The notes: generated by a model from the letters alone, not told the origin. Positions 34,866 through 47,699 are shown, numbered from the stretch's first letter. The stretch is DNA of 64,000 bases from Membranipora membranacea (GCA_914767715.1 OU612066.1:22852283-22916282), one strand, 5' to 3'. Program-made: numbers and translations.

Positions 34866-37432
34866 CATAAACATATAAATACTCTAGACTAGAAACTTCT
34901 GGCTTAGAGCGTCTTCTCTAATTCAGTGACACGACGTCACTGCGCTATTTCCTTTTTCACTGTAGCGCATAGGCCAGAATAGGAGTTATGTCCCCATACA
35001 TGTAATGTAAGAATAAAACACCCTGTTATTTCTAAATATGACCACTAAAACTTGGTACACCCAATGAATTTTATAGAACATATCGTAATAAAGTATAAAA
35101 TGTGATCAGTATATCGTGCAATCAAATATTGTCCGTGCAATAACAACTTACATTATAGCTGCTTCTGGCCTGAAGAATTTGTATGAAAAATGGTGCATCG
35201 ACTATTGTAAATCTAAGGTTTTGCTCAGCATTTTCACTTACTTAACTGCATCTGATCTTTCCAACTGTCAGACATGTAACGGTAAGATGGATAAAACTGA
35301 TGGTCCTTGAGTATGGTTTAATTTCAAATGTATTTTGTCAACTAAAGGCTTGAAATCCGAGCTCAGAACACTGAGTCTTTGCTCTTCATATCGATTCAGT
35401 GATTTTGCATGATAATATTGTTGGAGATTAGCTACTTCCGGATCAATCTTGCTGACAATTTAAACTAGCATAAGCTAGAAATTTTGGTCTTAGATTGACA
35501 TGGTAATCCTACACATCCCTCCCTGATACACATGTATCAATCTGTGAAAAAGTCAACAAATTATAAGCAGTGGAATCTTTCAATAGTGTCAAGAGTTTAT
35601 AATCTCACATATGACCTAGATGTTTAGTGTTTCCCCAACATTTGGTGGGTATTCCTCTTGAGACTTTATTTTTGAAGGAAATTAACTGGCAGAACAACAG
35701 GTCTCTTCATCGTACAGGAAATAAGATTTGATAAAATACCAAAATTTAACTCACCTTGTGGGAATAATCCGCTGGCTTGCTACAGGACATGAATAAAATA
35801 TTTGATAGGGATAAGAAATTGAACTATTATCATGGATGATTTAAATGCAGCCCAGACTGGCCCAATCAATCACATAAATATTGAGTTTAATGAGCATGCT
35901 GTAGAGAAAATGGAAGTGGATCAGACTGGCCAAATCAATCGATAATTTAGTGGCTGTATATTTACCAAGACTTATCTTATCAGACATGGCTGAATACAGG
36001 GAGGCGGGTCATTTTGGACCGAATAAGAGTGTTTGCATCCGTTTTCAAAACGGCCTCATGATGAGCGCGGATCCTTACATAGCGATCGATTATTTCCCTC
36101 ACAACGCTGCTTGCATACTCACCACAACTGAATAATGAGAGATGGCCTGACTCTATAATCTTTGATAGACTGTTTTTGCATGCTACTGCATAAAAATGTA
36201 TGGAGTTTTGAAAAGCGCAGTGACGTCGGTCATGAGGAATGCACTAAATTAGGGAGGACCCTGTTCATGCTTCAATTAACCAGTAGTTTCCAGTCTAAAG
36301 TATTTATATGTTTATGAGATTATCCCACAGCATGGAAACTTTTGTTAAAATTTAAATTTCACATATTAATTATTCAGAAAATATCCAAAATATTACTTCC
36401 CTAATCAAATTATAAGGTATTTGCAAAGTTACCAACGATATTATACATTGTGGTTTTACAAAATCGATATTCATTAATGATTCACTAGTAAGTTTTTCTA
36501 TTCTTGGCCAGGTTGCTAAATTTAAATCAGTGAATATCTTCATCCTATAGGGTATTGTAGATATGGTTATAGTGCGAATTGCAAATTCTGAGTACCAGCA
36601 GCTGGACTCTAATGGCTCTCTGTGGGTTCTGTTTAATACATTAGGAAGTTGCAGACAGAAGAAAAGTCTTCCGCCTTTCCTACCTTAGAAAATTTGAGTC
36701 AGACGAAGCCGCACTCATGTTGCAGACTTAGGTCCCTGGACAACTTTGTAGATCTTGGCTCAATATAGACTATACATAGGTACAAACTGATTTGATACAC
36801 AGCTCTTTTAATATCCCTCCGCCACCACCGTTCTCCGAGGTTCTCTGAGATGGTTTTTTTTTAGTTCACCGCACCAAAATTCCATCAGTAGCCAAGAGCA
36901 AGAACCATGAAGAACAAAGACTAAGCGTTCTGAGTTTTTAAGTATTTAGTTGACAAAAAAAAACATTTGAAATCGGACCTTACTCAAGGACCATTAGTGT
37001 TTCCCATATTTCGTTAACACGCCTGACAGCTGGAAAGATCAGATGCAGCTTATTAGGTAGAATTCTGAGCAAAACTTTGAAAAGTTGACGCACCATTTTT
37101 CATACAAATTTTAAGACCAGAAACATCCTTTAGCATATATTGTTATGGCACACACAATATTTGATGGCACGGTATACTGACCAGATTTTATTCTTCATTA
37201 GTACATGCTCTGTAAAATTCACCGGTTTTACCCGGTTGTAGTGGTCATATTATGAAAAAAGAAGGTCTTTTATTCACACATTTCATTTATGTGGAGATAA
37301 CTCCTATTCTGCCCTATGCACTACAGAGAAAAAGTGAATAGCGCAGTGACGTCGCGTCACTGAATTAGAGAAGACACTGAGCCTGTATCAAATAGCCAAT
37401 AGTTTCCAGTCTAGAGTATTTATATGTTTATG
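34866..37432. mobile_element. 2.57-kb long-TIR DNA transposon with 8-bp target duplication
   Basis: Ends CATAAACATATAAATACTC and its inverse. The arms stay recognisably inverse for about 600 bp (34,866-35,480 against 36,870-37,432) through blocks such as the CGCAGTGACGTC region. GTCTTAGT occurs exactly on both sides (34,858-34,865 and 37,433-37,440), an 8-bp target duplication as made by hAT and P-type elements. An extra copy of the terminal sequence ends internally at 36,316. The core has no transposase I can recognise, only a 61-codon frame at 35,950-36,135, so the element looks non-autonomous. Confidence 0.85.
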
Positions 37433-37591
37433 GTCTTAGTTTAAGATTAAGATAGGATGTACAGGGCTTGCATATATATAAAATGAAAGAAGAGATAATT
37501 ATGATAGTCAGTAAGTCAGTATTAAGACTGATAAAGCAAGCATTAATCCTGTAATGGTTAACAGAGGATCTTGAAGGTTCATAAGAAGGAT

Positions 37592-38587
37592 TAATATTTG
37601 AATAAGGCCAATGAAGCCATCAACTGGTCAGAGTTTGAAAGAATTCCGATGGCTTTTAGATTTTTAACCCTCTGTTTGGCATGTTTTTTTGTGACAAAAG
37701 TGGCCCTCGTTAAAAATGTTGCTGACACCAAACTAAAAGGAGCAGCCCCAAACGGATTTCAGTTCCAAAGTCAGCATGAAATTCTCCACGGCTTATAGTA
37801 GGTTAGGAGGAAATCTATTTTTTAAACTGGCCGTAAGAAACGCCAAGGGTCCCCCCTTTGTTACTTTTTTTTAATTTAAAGTCGCTCTCATTTCCGTTCT
37901 ATTTATCGTAGGATCTTCATATTCTGGAATTTAAATGAGGCCAATGTGGCCATCAACTGGTCCAGAGTTTGAAAGACATCCGATGGCTTTTTAATTTTTT
38001 TACCCTCCGCTTGGCATGTTTGTTGATGACAAAAGTGGCCCTCGTTAAAAAATGTTGCTGACACAAAACTAAGAGGAGCAGCCCCAAACGGGTTTCAGTT
38101 CTAAAGTCAGCATAAAATTCCCTACGGTTTAGAGTAGGTTAGGAGGAAAACTTTTTTTTAAACTAGCCGTAAAAAACGCCAAAGGTCCCCGTTTGTTGCT
38201 TTTTTGAATTTTAAAGTTGTTCTCATTCCCGTTCTATTTATTGTAGGATCTGCATATTCCGGAATTTGAATGAGGCCAGTGAGGTCATCAACTGGTCAGA
38301 GTTTGAAAGAATTCCGATGGCTTTTTAAATATTTTACCCTCCGTTTGGCATGTTTTTTTATGACAAAAGTGGCCCTCTTAAAAATGTTGCTGACACCAAA
38401 CTAAGAGGAGCAGCCCCGAATGGGTTACAACTCCAAAGTCAGCATGCAATTCCCCAAGGTATAGAGTAGGGCCACTTTTGTCATAAAAAAACATGCCAAA
38501 CGGCAGAGTTAAAAAAATGAAGAAGCTATCCGAGTCCCTTCAAACACTGACCAGTTGATGGCCTCATAGGCCTCATTCAAATTCCAG
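37592..38587. repeat. 335-bp tandem repeat (2.6 copies) with inverted tail
   Basis: Units start at about 37,592, 37,927 and 38,262, each opening with a version of GAATGAGGCCAATGAGGCCA. They share GACAAAAGTGGCCCTCGTTA and GAGCAGCCCCAAACGG. The third unit stops at about 38,467, where an inverted copy of the unit's first 120 bp runs to 38,587. The array is therefore both a tandem and a foldback structure. Confidence 0.85.
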
Positions 38588-38748
38588 ACTATGAAGATGC
38601 TGTTGAAGGTCTTAGTATGTATGATGTGTTGTCTCGGGCTGTTATCAAGTCTTTGAATATATCAGACAATGTAAAAATAAGTCAACATTTGTATGAAGCC
38701 CTTTTTATAGTTAGGGATCCTTGGGTCAAAAAACATGTCAAAGTGTAA
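38588..38748 (+). other. Possible terminal exon, unrecognised
   Basis: Directly after an acceptor-like ATTCCAG, a frame of 53 codons is open to TAA: YEDAVEGLSMYDVLSRAVIK and later HLYEALFIVRDPWVKKHVKV. It looks coding in composition. No upstream exon was found, and the first bases belong to the 335-bp repeat, so it may be a chance frame or a remnant of the repeat's parent gene. Confidence 0.3.
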
Positions 38749-39415
38749 AAGTTGAATTCCATACATCATGTAGTAGATGTGTTATATTTTTGTATTCTTC
38801 GCTTGTAACAGGAATCACAAGGAGACTTTTATGGAATTTCGCTGATGTTAAACAGGAGGGACAACTCTTTCCACAATCAACCTCCCAGTACATCTTTAAC
38901 TTGTGGTAGAAGTTGTCAATATTCAGAGCTAACACTCACTTCATCTATCTTCAGCTGTAAATGGTGGCTTGTCCAGGTTTATTATTATTTCCATGAATAT
39001 GACATGACAATGAGAATTAGTCACCAACATTGTATAAGATCGCTCTACGACTCTGTCTCTAGTATGCGTGATACCCTTTCTCCTACTCTAGCGGTTATCC
39101 CAACTACTTAGCATAATTTTGCTCTGCATAATGTCCACAATCACATATATATCCGATTCCGGAATTTTGACATGATCAGCTGAAGTATGCACCAAAAATA
39201 AGATTTGTTTCAATATATTTTAGCTTGTATTACAAATATAATTTATGATAAGATATAAACAGTAATACTGAATTTATAATAGATTGATTAGTATAACATA
39301 ACATCACTTTTTGAGTAGCATACGGTGAGTATTGACGAAAAATCGACATGATATTAGCCTTAGCTTGAGCCATCAAACTTGAGGCCCCCAAGAACATATT
39401 ATAACATTGAAATCA

Positions 39416-42146
39416 TCACTTGTTATTATGATCTGTGGTTGTCAGATAGAGCTTCAACTCTTCATGTTTCTGTAGATAGAGTTTAGCTATTTGGGTTTTA
39501 CCCAACCTTGCATTGATATAACATAATTTCATGTAGCCATTGATGACATTCATTGATTTCTCTCCCTCTAGATCTCTGTACATTTTGACAGATTTGCGAC
39601 GCGCTCCTTCAGCTAGTGTAAAATTCTTCATCTTGAAATGGCAGACACTTATCTGTTCATAAATACTTGCTTTGCGCTGACAATTCGAATTGTCTTGGGC
39701 AGTTTCCATTTCCAGGGCTTCCTCATATCTTTTCAGACTGGCTTCATATTGCTCCTGAGCTTTTCTGGTTTGGCCCGAACTGTTTCTGTTTTCACCAATA
39801 GAATAATGCAGCTCAGCAATAGCAGTAAGTGTACACGACTTTGAATGTGAAGCACTCTCCACGCCCCTCGACTTATCTAAATAGGTGAGATACTCAAGGT
39901 GATACTTCAGAGATTCCTCAAATTCTTCATTTAACCGGCAAAGCATTCCTCTGGTCTGTAGAAAATAACAGGCCTCAGGATATTCAATGTCAAGTTCTGC
40001 TAAATCAAATGGAAGGCAATAGCCGTTTCTCTTTACATTGACGAAAGTCGTTATAAGATTTCTAGCCATACCAGGATTGAGAGGTTTTTGACACAACTAC
40101 TCTCGCACTTTGACCTCAAGTATCTTATTTTCCTTCCACTCTCCAAGTTAAAGGGTGAGCTGCCATTTTAATGCAGTCGCCATATTTTCATACAGTACTG
40201 CAGACCAAGTTTGCCTCGCGGTAACAAGTTTGTATGCCATTTCATTTTTATTACTCCTGACAAAAGCAGCTGCTAGTGCAAATACAGTAAGTTCAGGGAC
40301 TTTGCCGTATAGGCTTTCAGGCACAATCTTTCCATACCTCAACACTGCGGCCTGATCCACTGTAGGCAACTGCGCTGTAATTGCGGAGAGTAATCTCCCA
40401 TATTGCCCTATGTTCTTGTACCATTGGGCATCAGTATTTGTGCCAGAAAACACAGAGATGAGAGCCTCCTTGGTCGGACACATAGATATGAAGTAAGCCA
40501 GCATTACTTTCTTTGGTATATGATACTGCTTGGGTGATTGTTCCTTGACAACATTGTTGTTTATTTTTAAAAGTGATATTCGCTCACATTGACTGTCGAG
40601 GTAAAGATACGATGCTAGTCGAATGAGCAAACATACTGAGAAGTAATACGGTAAACCTGGTGGGCAACCTGAACGTAGCAGCCCATCTTGTTTTAGTAGC
40701 TCAATTGTTCCCCAAGTAGATGCTGTCTGTAACCGATGAAATATCTTCATGTTTAGCAACAGCAGAGACGGATATCGGTACACCTCAGCTTTCATTTCTG
40801 CACAAGATCCATTATATAATATAGAAAGAGGATGAATGTCATACTTTTCCATGTCCTTCAAGATTGTACGCAGAGTATAAAAAACACGCTGTTCATTTGG
40901 ACCAATTTCAGCAAGCCTTGATTGTAACTTGTCTAATAGAGCCTTCCCTTGATCTCCATATGAACTGATCAGTCGTAGATAGGCCATCATATCTGAGTCA
41001 TCACCTGTCGTGGAACTGGAGCTTTCTGTCTCGTCACCATTGAGGATATTTTCGTACCGATTCACCAGGCTGTCCACAGTGCAGATGTACTGTTTTTTAC
41101 GTCGGTTTTACCGTTACCGGTGGGGATATTCCCAGCGTTTGTTCTCAGTCCATCAATCTTGAATCCGCTCTTCCCTTCATCCACAAACCATCCTTCTAGC
41201 TCTTCTATATCCATATACTTTAGATTAGTTTCCTGTAGATTACCAATCAGAAAATACACAGTCATTGCCAGATGCTCAAAGTAACTGTCTGTGAATGAGT
41301 CCTCCTCTTCTATCACAAAGAAGAGTTCAAGATCAGAGTAAGGAGTCGCTTCTTCTCTGGCTAGTGATCCCATCGCAACAGCAGCAAAACTACAGGGAGG
41401 CTTTGTTCCTATGAGTTGCACGCTATCTGAGACTACGCTGTAAGCTACCTCTATCATATCATTGTTACAGCTGATTGAGATAGATTTCATTTCTGAGTAG
41501 ATCTTCTCTTCTATCATTTGGTTATGCTCTGAGTCTAAGTTTTCTGGTTCTTCTTGATAAGTCTCTATAAGGGTCAACAAGGCATCCACTTTATCTCTGT
41601 ACTTTTCTCTTATTCCTTTCAGAGCATCTGTGTGAGTCGTTTGTAGGTCCTGGAGTGTGATGTACAGAGTGCATGTGGTATTTCAGCTGCTTTGTTGTAC
41701 ACATTCTGGATATTGCAAGCTTTCTGAAAAAACTGCTCAGCAGTTACTCGTTGTCTGACAGCGCATGAGTTATATAGAGAATGAGCCTAGAAAGAAACAG
41801 ATAAATTTATGCTATTTGAAAGCGAATTTGCTTGTTTACAGCAATTAGGAAAGCAAACTCTTCCATCAAAGAGCCATCTCAAATGTAACCTAACCATCCA
41901 TCTGTGCACAAGCATTTAACTCTCACTATTAACCAAACCAAATAATACCCCGATGATTTAATCAAGTCCTACCTGAAGGATACTTCTCCAGTTAGTTGTA
42001 GGGTCCTCTGATCCGAGTTTCTCATAGTGTTCTGCTAGTTTAGCTAAATATGGAAGCTGTACGGTCAGGTTATACTGTCCTTCACTCTCATATACTGAGC
42101 TGAATTCGGATACATCCATTGCAGACTCAGTATCATTTAAAGCCAT
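39416..42146 (-). pseudogene. Nucleotidyltransferase-TPR gene with two frameshifts and two stops
   Basis: Exon 1 (42,146-41,973) starts at ATG (MALNDTESAMDVSEFSSVYE) and splices in phase 0 to a long exon from 41,786 to TAA at 39,416. That exon first gives a helical region, then a nucleotidyltransferase-like motif (AVAMGSLAREEATPYSDLEL), which fits the G-S-x2-R-x-E-x4-S-D-x-[DE] pattern of GlnD/DUF294-type enzymes. A helical region follows, then C-terminal TPR-like repeats (ESLKYHLEYLTYLDKSRG; EQYEASLKRYEEALEMETAQ). The frame breaks near 41,670 and near 41,100, and carries in-frame TAA at 40,148-40,150 and TAG at 40,097-40,099, with coding-like sequence continuing after each. Either a young pseudogene or a locus with assembly errors. 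A second, older copy of the C-terminus is at 13,681-14,001. Confidence 0.8.
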
Positions 42147-42149
42147 TGC

Positions 42150-43837
42150 TCAAGTCTAGAATCGACTCTCTGATAGAATCAAGTCCAACTATAACGCTAC
42201 TAAGATTCCTGTCAATAAGCTCTGCTCATTAATGACTTGAATGAATAGCGCATTAAGATTTACATTGTTACCCAAAACCTTTAACATTATATCAGGTATT
42301 TATGCAGAGTAAATTATTTTTGAAACGACCAGAATGTTTGAGTAGAAAACTATCAATGGTCTCAATTAAAATATTGAAAGTCAAAACATTTCTTGTTGTA
42401 TAAGAAGTATTTTTAACAAAGGACCAGGTATCAAAGGTTTCACATCGAACACCAGGCTGTTGAATGATGTAGGTTATAATCCAGCTGATTTTGTGGTAGG
42501 GTAACAAGCCTCAAAACCAGCATTCAAAATTGTCATCAGAAGTGTTGCATGAATAATGGAATTTTCTACCTTCCTCCCTCTAATGCACATTTCAATCCTG
42601 ACACACACAAAATCTCAGTATCTTTTCGAATGGTCTAGGAGTAAAGAAAGTCACAGATTAAAACTAATTCTGCAGGACAAATGTTACAAACCACAGGTAT
42701 AAGAGTTGTCCTCTCCTAATGAAAGAGGATGCAACTGCTAAATAGAGGAGAAGATATTAAAGAACAAGATAATGATTGAGCAGGGAGGATGGATTGAGGT
42801 CCCTCAGGTTGGTCCATCATGACTGAGGGTAACCCTAACTGTTATGATTTTTGTTGTCATTGCCAACAGAAGCTAATGTTGAATAAAACCTAACTAAAAG
42901 CTATCATTTGGATGAGCACAATCATATTACGATATCACAGTACAAGGAGTGGATGCACTCTGAGTGTTAAGGGCTGAAACAAGAAAATCATTAAATTCTC
43001 CCCGACAGCATCCATTGCCAGGGAATAACAAGTAGGCTTATCGTCCCATTCATCTTCTTCAGATTTTTTGTTAGAGACAAAACGTATCACCCTCTTCGGC
43101 CTCACACTAAGCCAGTAGTTTTCCCTATCAATCATCAGGACGTGCTCAAGGAAAAAGAGATAACTCAAGAGGGGGCAATTCCCTTTCAATTCGGCCGACG
43201 TAGGTTGTTGCGCCTACTTTTATCTTATGCCTTGGTGTGCACTGAAACTGTAGATCCAAGAGCATTCATTATTATATCCACAAGCATGCCCAAACGCGCA
43301 TTGTTGCTTGACGAATGTTTATTGATTATTCTGTCGTTCAATATTTCAAATATGAAAGGTTGAGACGTTACATATAAATCAACTTTGGCTGACCATTACA
43401 AAAAATTAAAATCCTTTCATACAGGATTATAAATAATTATGGTGCAAGTAAGGAAATTGGGGTTCGTGACCAGTAAAGAGAGAGCAATCCCCGCAGACAA
43501 GCAGGACCAAATTAAGTTTACACAGAGAGGGTGGGTGACCCACCCACCCACCCTTCCTCCCTGGTCTACCTACGTAAGACAAGAATAACTCGTTGTTTAT
43601 TCAGATGGTATAATTCATCATCGAATCAATAGCAGACAGGTTTTTTCACTTGATCAATAAATAAACAAAAGTGGCTATCATATCACTCTAGCGCTCACAT
43701 CAATCAATCGCCTTTCTTTGTTCGGTTTTGTGACTGAAATAAAAGGAGAATGCTGACCTGCCTGTTGAGCGACCATGCTGACCAGCACCTGATCAGCATT
43801 ATACGGGACAGTTCAGTAACAATCCAAGGCTTACAAA
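42150..43837. other. Intergenic between divergent genes
   Basis: Separates the minus-strand TPR gene from the plus-strand gene at 43,838, so it should hold both promoters. No repeat or exon is convincing; a C-rich run of (CCCA) lies near 43,530-43,552. Confidence 0.5.
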
Positions 43838-45030
43838 ATGGCTTCAGCAGCAAGAGGCGCATCAGATCGAGTGACTGAATACATCAACATGTCCGGTCTG
43901 GATATTTCACAGATCATTGTGGGTATGGTGATGGATGTAAGCATTGTGACTCAAACACCTGGCTATGATTTCAAACTAACTGTACACATATTGACGCAGG
44001 AGGAAAATGTGGTGTCAACTCATTCAGTCGTTATTCCATCCAATGGTATAACAATGGCTGATACAAGGACCAAATACTTAGGGAAATATATATTCACAGT
44101 ACAAGACAAGCTAGGCAGAGCTGCTACACCTCTGCAGGGACGATGCCACTGGCAAGAAAAGAGGTAAGTAATTAATAACCATCAATCTGGGATGCCTGCA
44201 AAAATATCACACACGAGTACATTTTTATTGATAACCATGTGGGTAGTTTTGGGCTGATCACAGTTCAATCTAACCTGTCTTGACGAGCTTTGTTGAGGGG
44301 GGGGGGGGACCGTCGTCCCTCCCAACAAAGCTTGTCAAGACAGGCTAAGTTCAATCAGAACTAGTAATAATTAAGGTTTATGGATACAAGACCTTTTAAT
44401 AGGCGGCTGTCACAGGCCACTGTAATCCTGGTCTTGTGTAGCATATGTTCCATGTCAGGCTACGGCTAATAGTGGTCAAAGGGTGAGTTCTAAGAGCTAG
44501 GAAACTTAGTCGCTGGTATAAAACCTCTTCCCACGCAATCAATTGTTGTCGGCATTGATGCAAAGCCATTATCAACACCTCGCTACACAAGGTTTACAGT
44601 CATGTCCTTTTCAAGTTTTTTTTTCTTTCGCTGAGTGTCAACATAGGGTCAATGTTGTCCTACCATGTCTTGTCACCAGTGACATGCTGAATAGTATATT
44701 CATTATTTCGATTTTAGGAATGTATTGATAGACCCAGCAGGGGACTTTTCCATCACATGTAAGGGCCGAGGAGAACCCACATCAGAAAAGTTTTATATGT
44801 TCAACACTCGTGAGAAGCGAAGGCTGTCCTTACCCATGCCAGCACATGGTTGGAGGATAATTATTTTAACATTCACCATCAGGGAGACAGGTAGCCAACT
44901 AAGGTTTGTTACTGATGGTCAGAAAGAAGACCCAGTGATAAGACCCTCCACAGCACAGCCACGGAGTGCGCTCAGAGCCAAATATGGAACACGGAGACCT
45001 AAAACTGCTGGGCCAACACGCCGGCGATAA
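43838..45030 (+). CDS. Unrecognised 212-aa protein with basic C-terminus
   Basis: Two exons, 43,838-44,163 and 44,718-45,030, join in phase 2 with consensus sites (AG|GTAAGT, TTTTAG|G) to 212 aa. The N-terminal two thirds alternates in a beta-like pattern (GYDFKLTVHILTQEENVVST, later GDFSITCKGRGEPTSEKFYM). The tail is short, basic and proline-rich (SALRAKYGTRRPKTAGPTRR). No signal peptide or membrane helix. The intron carries a 77-bp foldback with a fresh 9-bp target duplication. I do not recognise the family; codon phase and splice signals support a real gene. Confidence 0.75.
44271..44347. mobile_element. 77-bp foldback with 9-bp target duplication
   Basis: TAACCTGTCTTGACGAGCTT and its near-inverse ending at 44,347 enclose a G12 run. 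AGTTCAATC is present exactly at 44,262-44,270 and 44,348-44,356. A 9-bp duplication with relatively long inverted ends is typical of Mutator-like elements. Confidence 0.9.
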
Positions 45031-45905
45031 GCAAACTGGCCTATAGTGAGGAAGACATCTTTAGATCAGCATAACCCAATATATAATATATTTATTTTTT
45101 CCTATTCATAACCAATCATGTTCTCAATTAGATTCAATAATTCAATATACTTACCAGTGCTACATACTTGCCCTGAAGGGGGGACAACTTTTGGTGGGGT
45201 AAACTCTCCATGACCTGGAATCCTTGCCGTTCCCAACCTAATGAGTTTTTATGTGTAAGTGTAATACAATTATACACGTAGAAGCGCCTCAGTTTAAAGT
45301 AATATGACTTATCTAGCTATGTAATAAATCATTTTTATTTAGCAATCCACTAACAATTGAGGAAAAAAGTTTGTTCTTAGGATGCTAACACTAATAGGGT
45401 AAACACTTTCGATAAATTGTTGTCCCCTTTGGATGCTGCCGAAAGTAAATTCAACTTTCACTAAGACCTGATGTTTGACTAGGGAATACAGCAATTTCAA
45501 TCAATTGCATCAGCTCAGTGACTTCATTATTTTTACAAGAATCAAACATATTTTTGAAGTTGTCACTAATCTTATTAGTAAATTGTCACTTATAAATTAG
45601 CTCCCAATATTCTCAGCATTATGATGCCAACTGCTGCCAAATCTTGCCTTGCTAAGTTAGAGGTGAAATTTTTGCTCAAGTTACATGTTTTTTTTGCTGT
45701 TGACATTCCTAATATAGCATCTGAATACGACTTGATTTTTTTCAGTCAAACACAGATAGCTCAATATAATCAGGGCATCTGGGTTTGCTGTCCTAAATCT
45801 TGCTTTTATTTATTCATAGATATTAAAAAAAATATATTGTAACTCATGACTAAAACCGAGTCCTTTTTCTATTTTTGTAATAGTTCTGTTTCCGGTCCCA
45901 CAGCG

Positions 45906-47619
45906 TTACCAGTAATCGATATAATTCATATAGCTTCTTCCAGTGTGTAACAGGAACACACCGCTGAGAAGTCCAGTTAGGCATCGCCAGTGATAGTCCC
46001 AACATTTCTGTCCTCTTAGCAGCTCCTACAAAACATGCAAAACCATTGGTGAACTCATTATAGATGTTTGTATTGTCCTTGTTATTGCATAACTCTTCCC
46101 TTCGGGCAGGGGGGGGGGCAAGAGTCTAAGGGGCTCAGACTACATAACTCTATGTGAGGGATAGGCCGCAAAACCTCGACCCTATTACTATCTTATGAGG
46201 TCCATTAACAACATACCTCCACTAGAATGTTTTGCTGAAATTCCCAAGAAATCCAATTTTTACATTGGTGCATTGTGGGATACATTGGGTTAATTGTACA
46301 TTGTTGATAGATCTCGCAGCAACTTTATATTTGTGGCAAAAAAAATTAAGTCAAGTTCCTCAATAACTAATTAAGTTTACATTGCTATGTACACCTATGC
46401 TATCGAGTTACTTTCCTTTTAATCTTCCTCAAAGATTGTCATCAATCTTTGCATGATGATGTTTTGAGTTCCCGCCTTATAGTAGAATGATTGACCAGAG
46501 ACATATTTGAATTAATCCTGATGCTTTTTGTTGTCAGGCTGTTGTTTATATACTAAATTCAAATATTGGTGGCTGATAAATCTCATGAAACTGACAGCAA
46601 ATTGTGAGATAGGATTAGTGTGGTGCGGAAAGTTGGATTAGACAGGCAAAGAAGCCCCAGAGAAAAAAAAAGTTTTACATTTATCAAAAGATCGAGTTAC
46701 CTTGAGAAAAGCCCAGCAGAAATGAGAGGATGTGTTGAAAGCGAGAGAGCCAGCGAGAGGGAAGAGCAGTTTATCGAAGGCCGAGGCCTGCCTGATGTGT
46801 CTCCTTCCGTACATGTAACACGCAGTACCTAACACTGATACAACTGTCATACTGTTAATCACATTGATGGCTCTGTAATCACTCCCCAACCATCTGTAAA
46901 CCAAAATACTATTTATATGACTCATGGCAAAAAAGCATCAACAGTTTTTGTTAAGCTCAGGCTTTTATCTTTTGGAAGGTATATATGTCAATGAAGTGGC
47001 TCTTTGTTCCTGGATCTAGACTAGTGTTGATGAATAACGATAACGACAGATAACAAGGGTAGGATATTTAAAAAGTTGTCCACTCATTGATACTGGGGTG
47101 ACAACTTTAATTTTGTTACTGCTTCAGGGATTCAAGTTTGTTGACTCAGGCGCATGGGTGGTGGCAAATATGATTCTAAACTTCACATATAAGATTGGCA
47201 ATACATGAAGGATGGATCCACATGTCAACCACTACCAACACTTTTATCCATCAATGAACCTACCTTTCGAAGGTTTCGCGATAGGCCAGGGTTCCAATAG
47301 CAGTTCCAAGGTATGCAACTACTCCGAATGCAGGGAGGGCTTTGTAACTAAACAGCTCCTGGGCTGTCAGGAAGCTTATACTCCTCTTCGCAGGCGCCAC
47401 AATCGACCAGTTGTTTGATACTGGTACTGATACTGGCGCACATGGTGCACATGGTGCACATGGTGGCGTTTTGGATGGTGACGGTCTGTCATATGACTTT
47501 TGTACAATCGTCATGTTTTCATAAACCTTCAGGCAATCATCCTGCCTCATTCTCTCACACTCTCTCCCTTTTCTTGACATCTTTGCTTTCTTTTGCTGGA
47601 GAAGACAATTTGATTGCAC
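45906..47619 (-). CDS. Unrecognised multi-pass membrane protein
   Basis: Three exons, 47,619-47,264, 46,893-46,701 and 46,025-45,906, join in compatible phases with consensus sites. They give 222 aa, or 209 aa from the second Met at 47,580 (MSRKGREC), which I prefer because the first adds only a Gln/Lys-rich leader. A 60-residue soluble part contains a (CAP)3 run (PPCAPCAPCAPVSVPV). Hydrophobic segments follow: ALPAFGVVAYLGTAIGTLAY, VINSMTVVSVLGTACYMYG, a weaker LLFPLAGSLAFNTSSHFCWA, and CLTGLLSGVFLLHTG near the end. The exon 2 frame also runs on through the donor to a stop at 46,638, an alternative C-terminus if the intron is kept. It could be an organelle inner-membrane protein, but I cannot name it. 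Confidence 0.7.
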
Positions 47620-47699
47620 ATCTTATATGTATGATAGAAAAGATTTCTAGACGGTTGCTACTCTGAGAATATGGTGCAAAACTTGTAGCATAACTTTCA

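Noticed and set aside
38721..39111. Overlapping frames on both strands near 38.7-39.1 kb
   Set aside because: No splice partners, no family resemblance, and the strands mirror each other; treated as chance.
39638..39844. Plus-strand frame inside the TPR gene
   Set aside because: Shadow of the minus-strand coding sequence.
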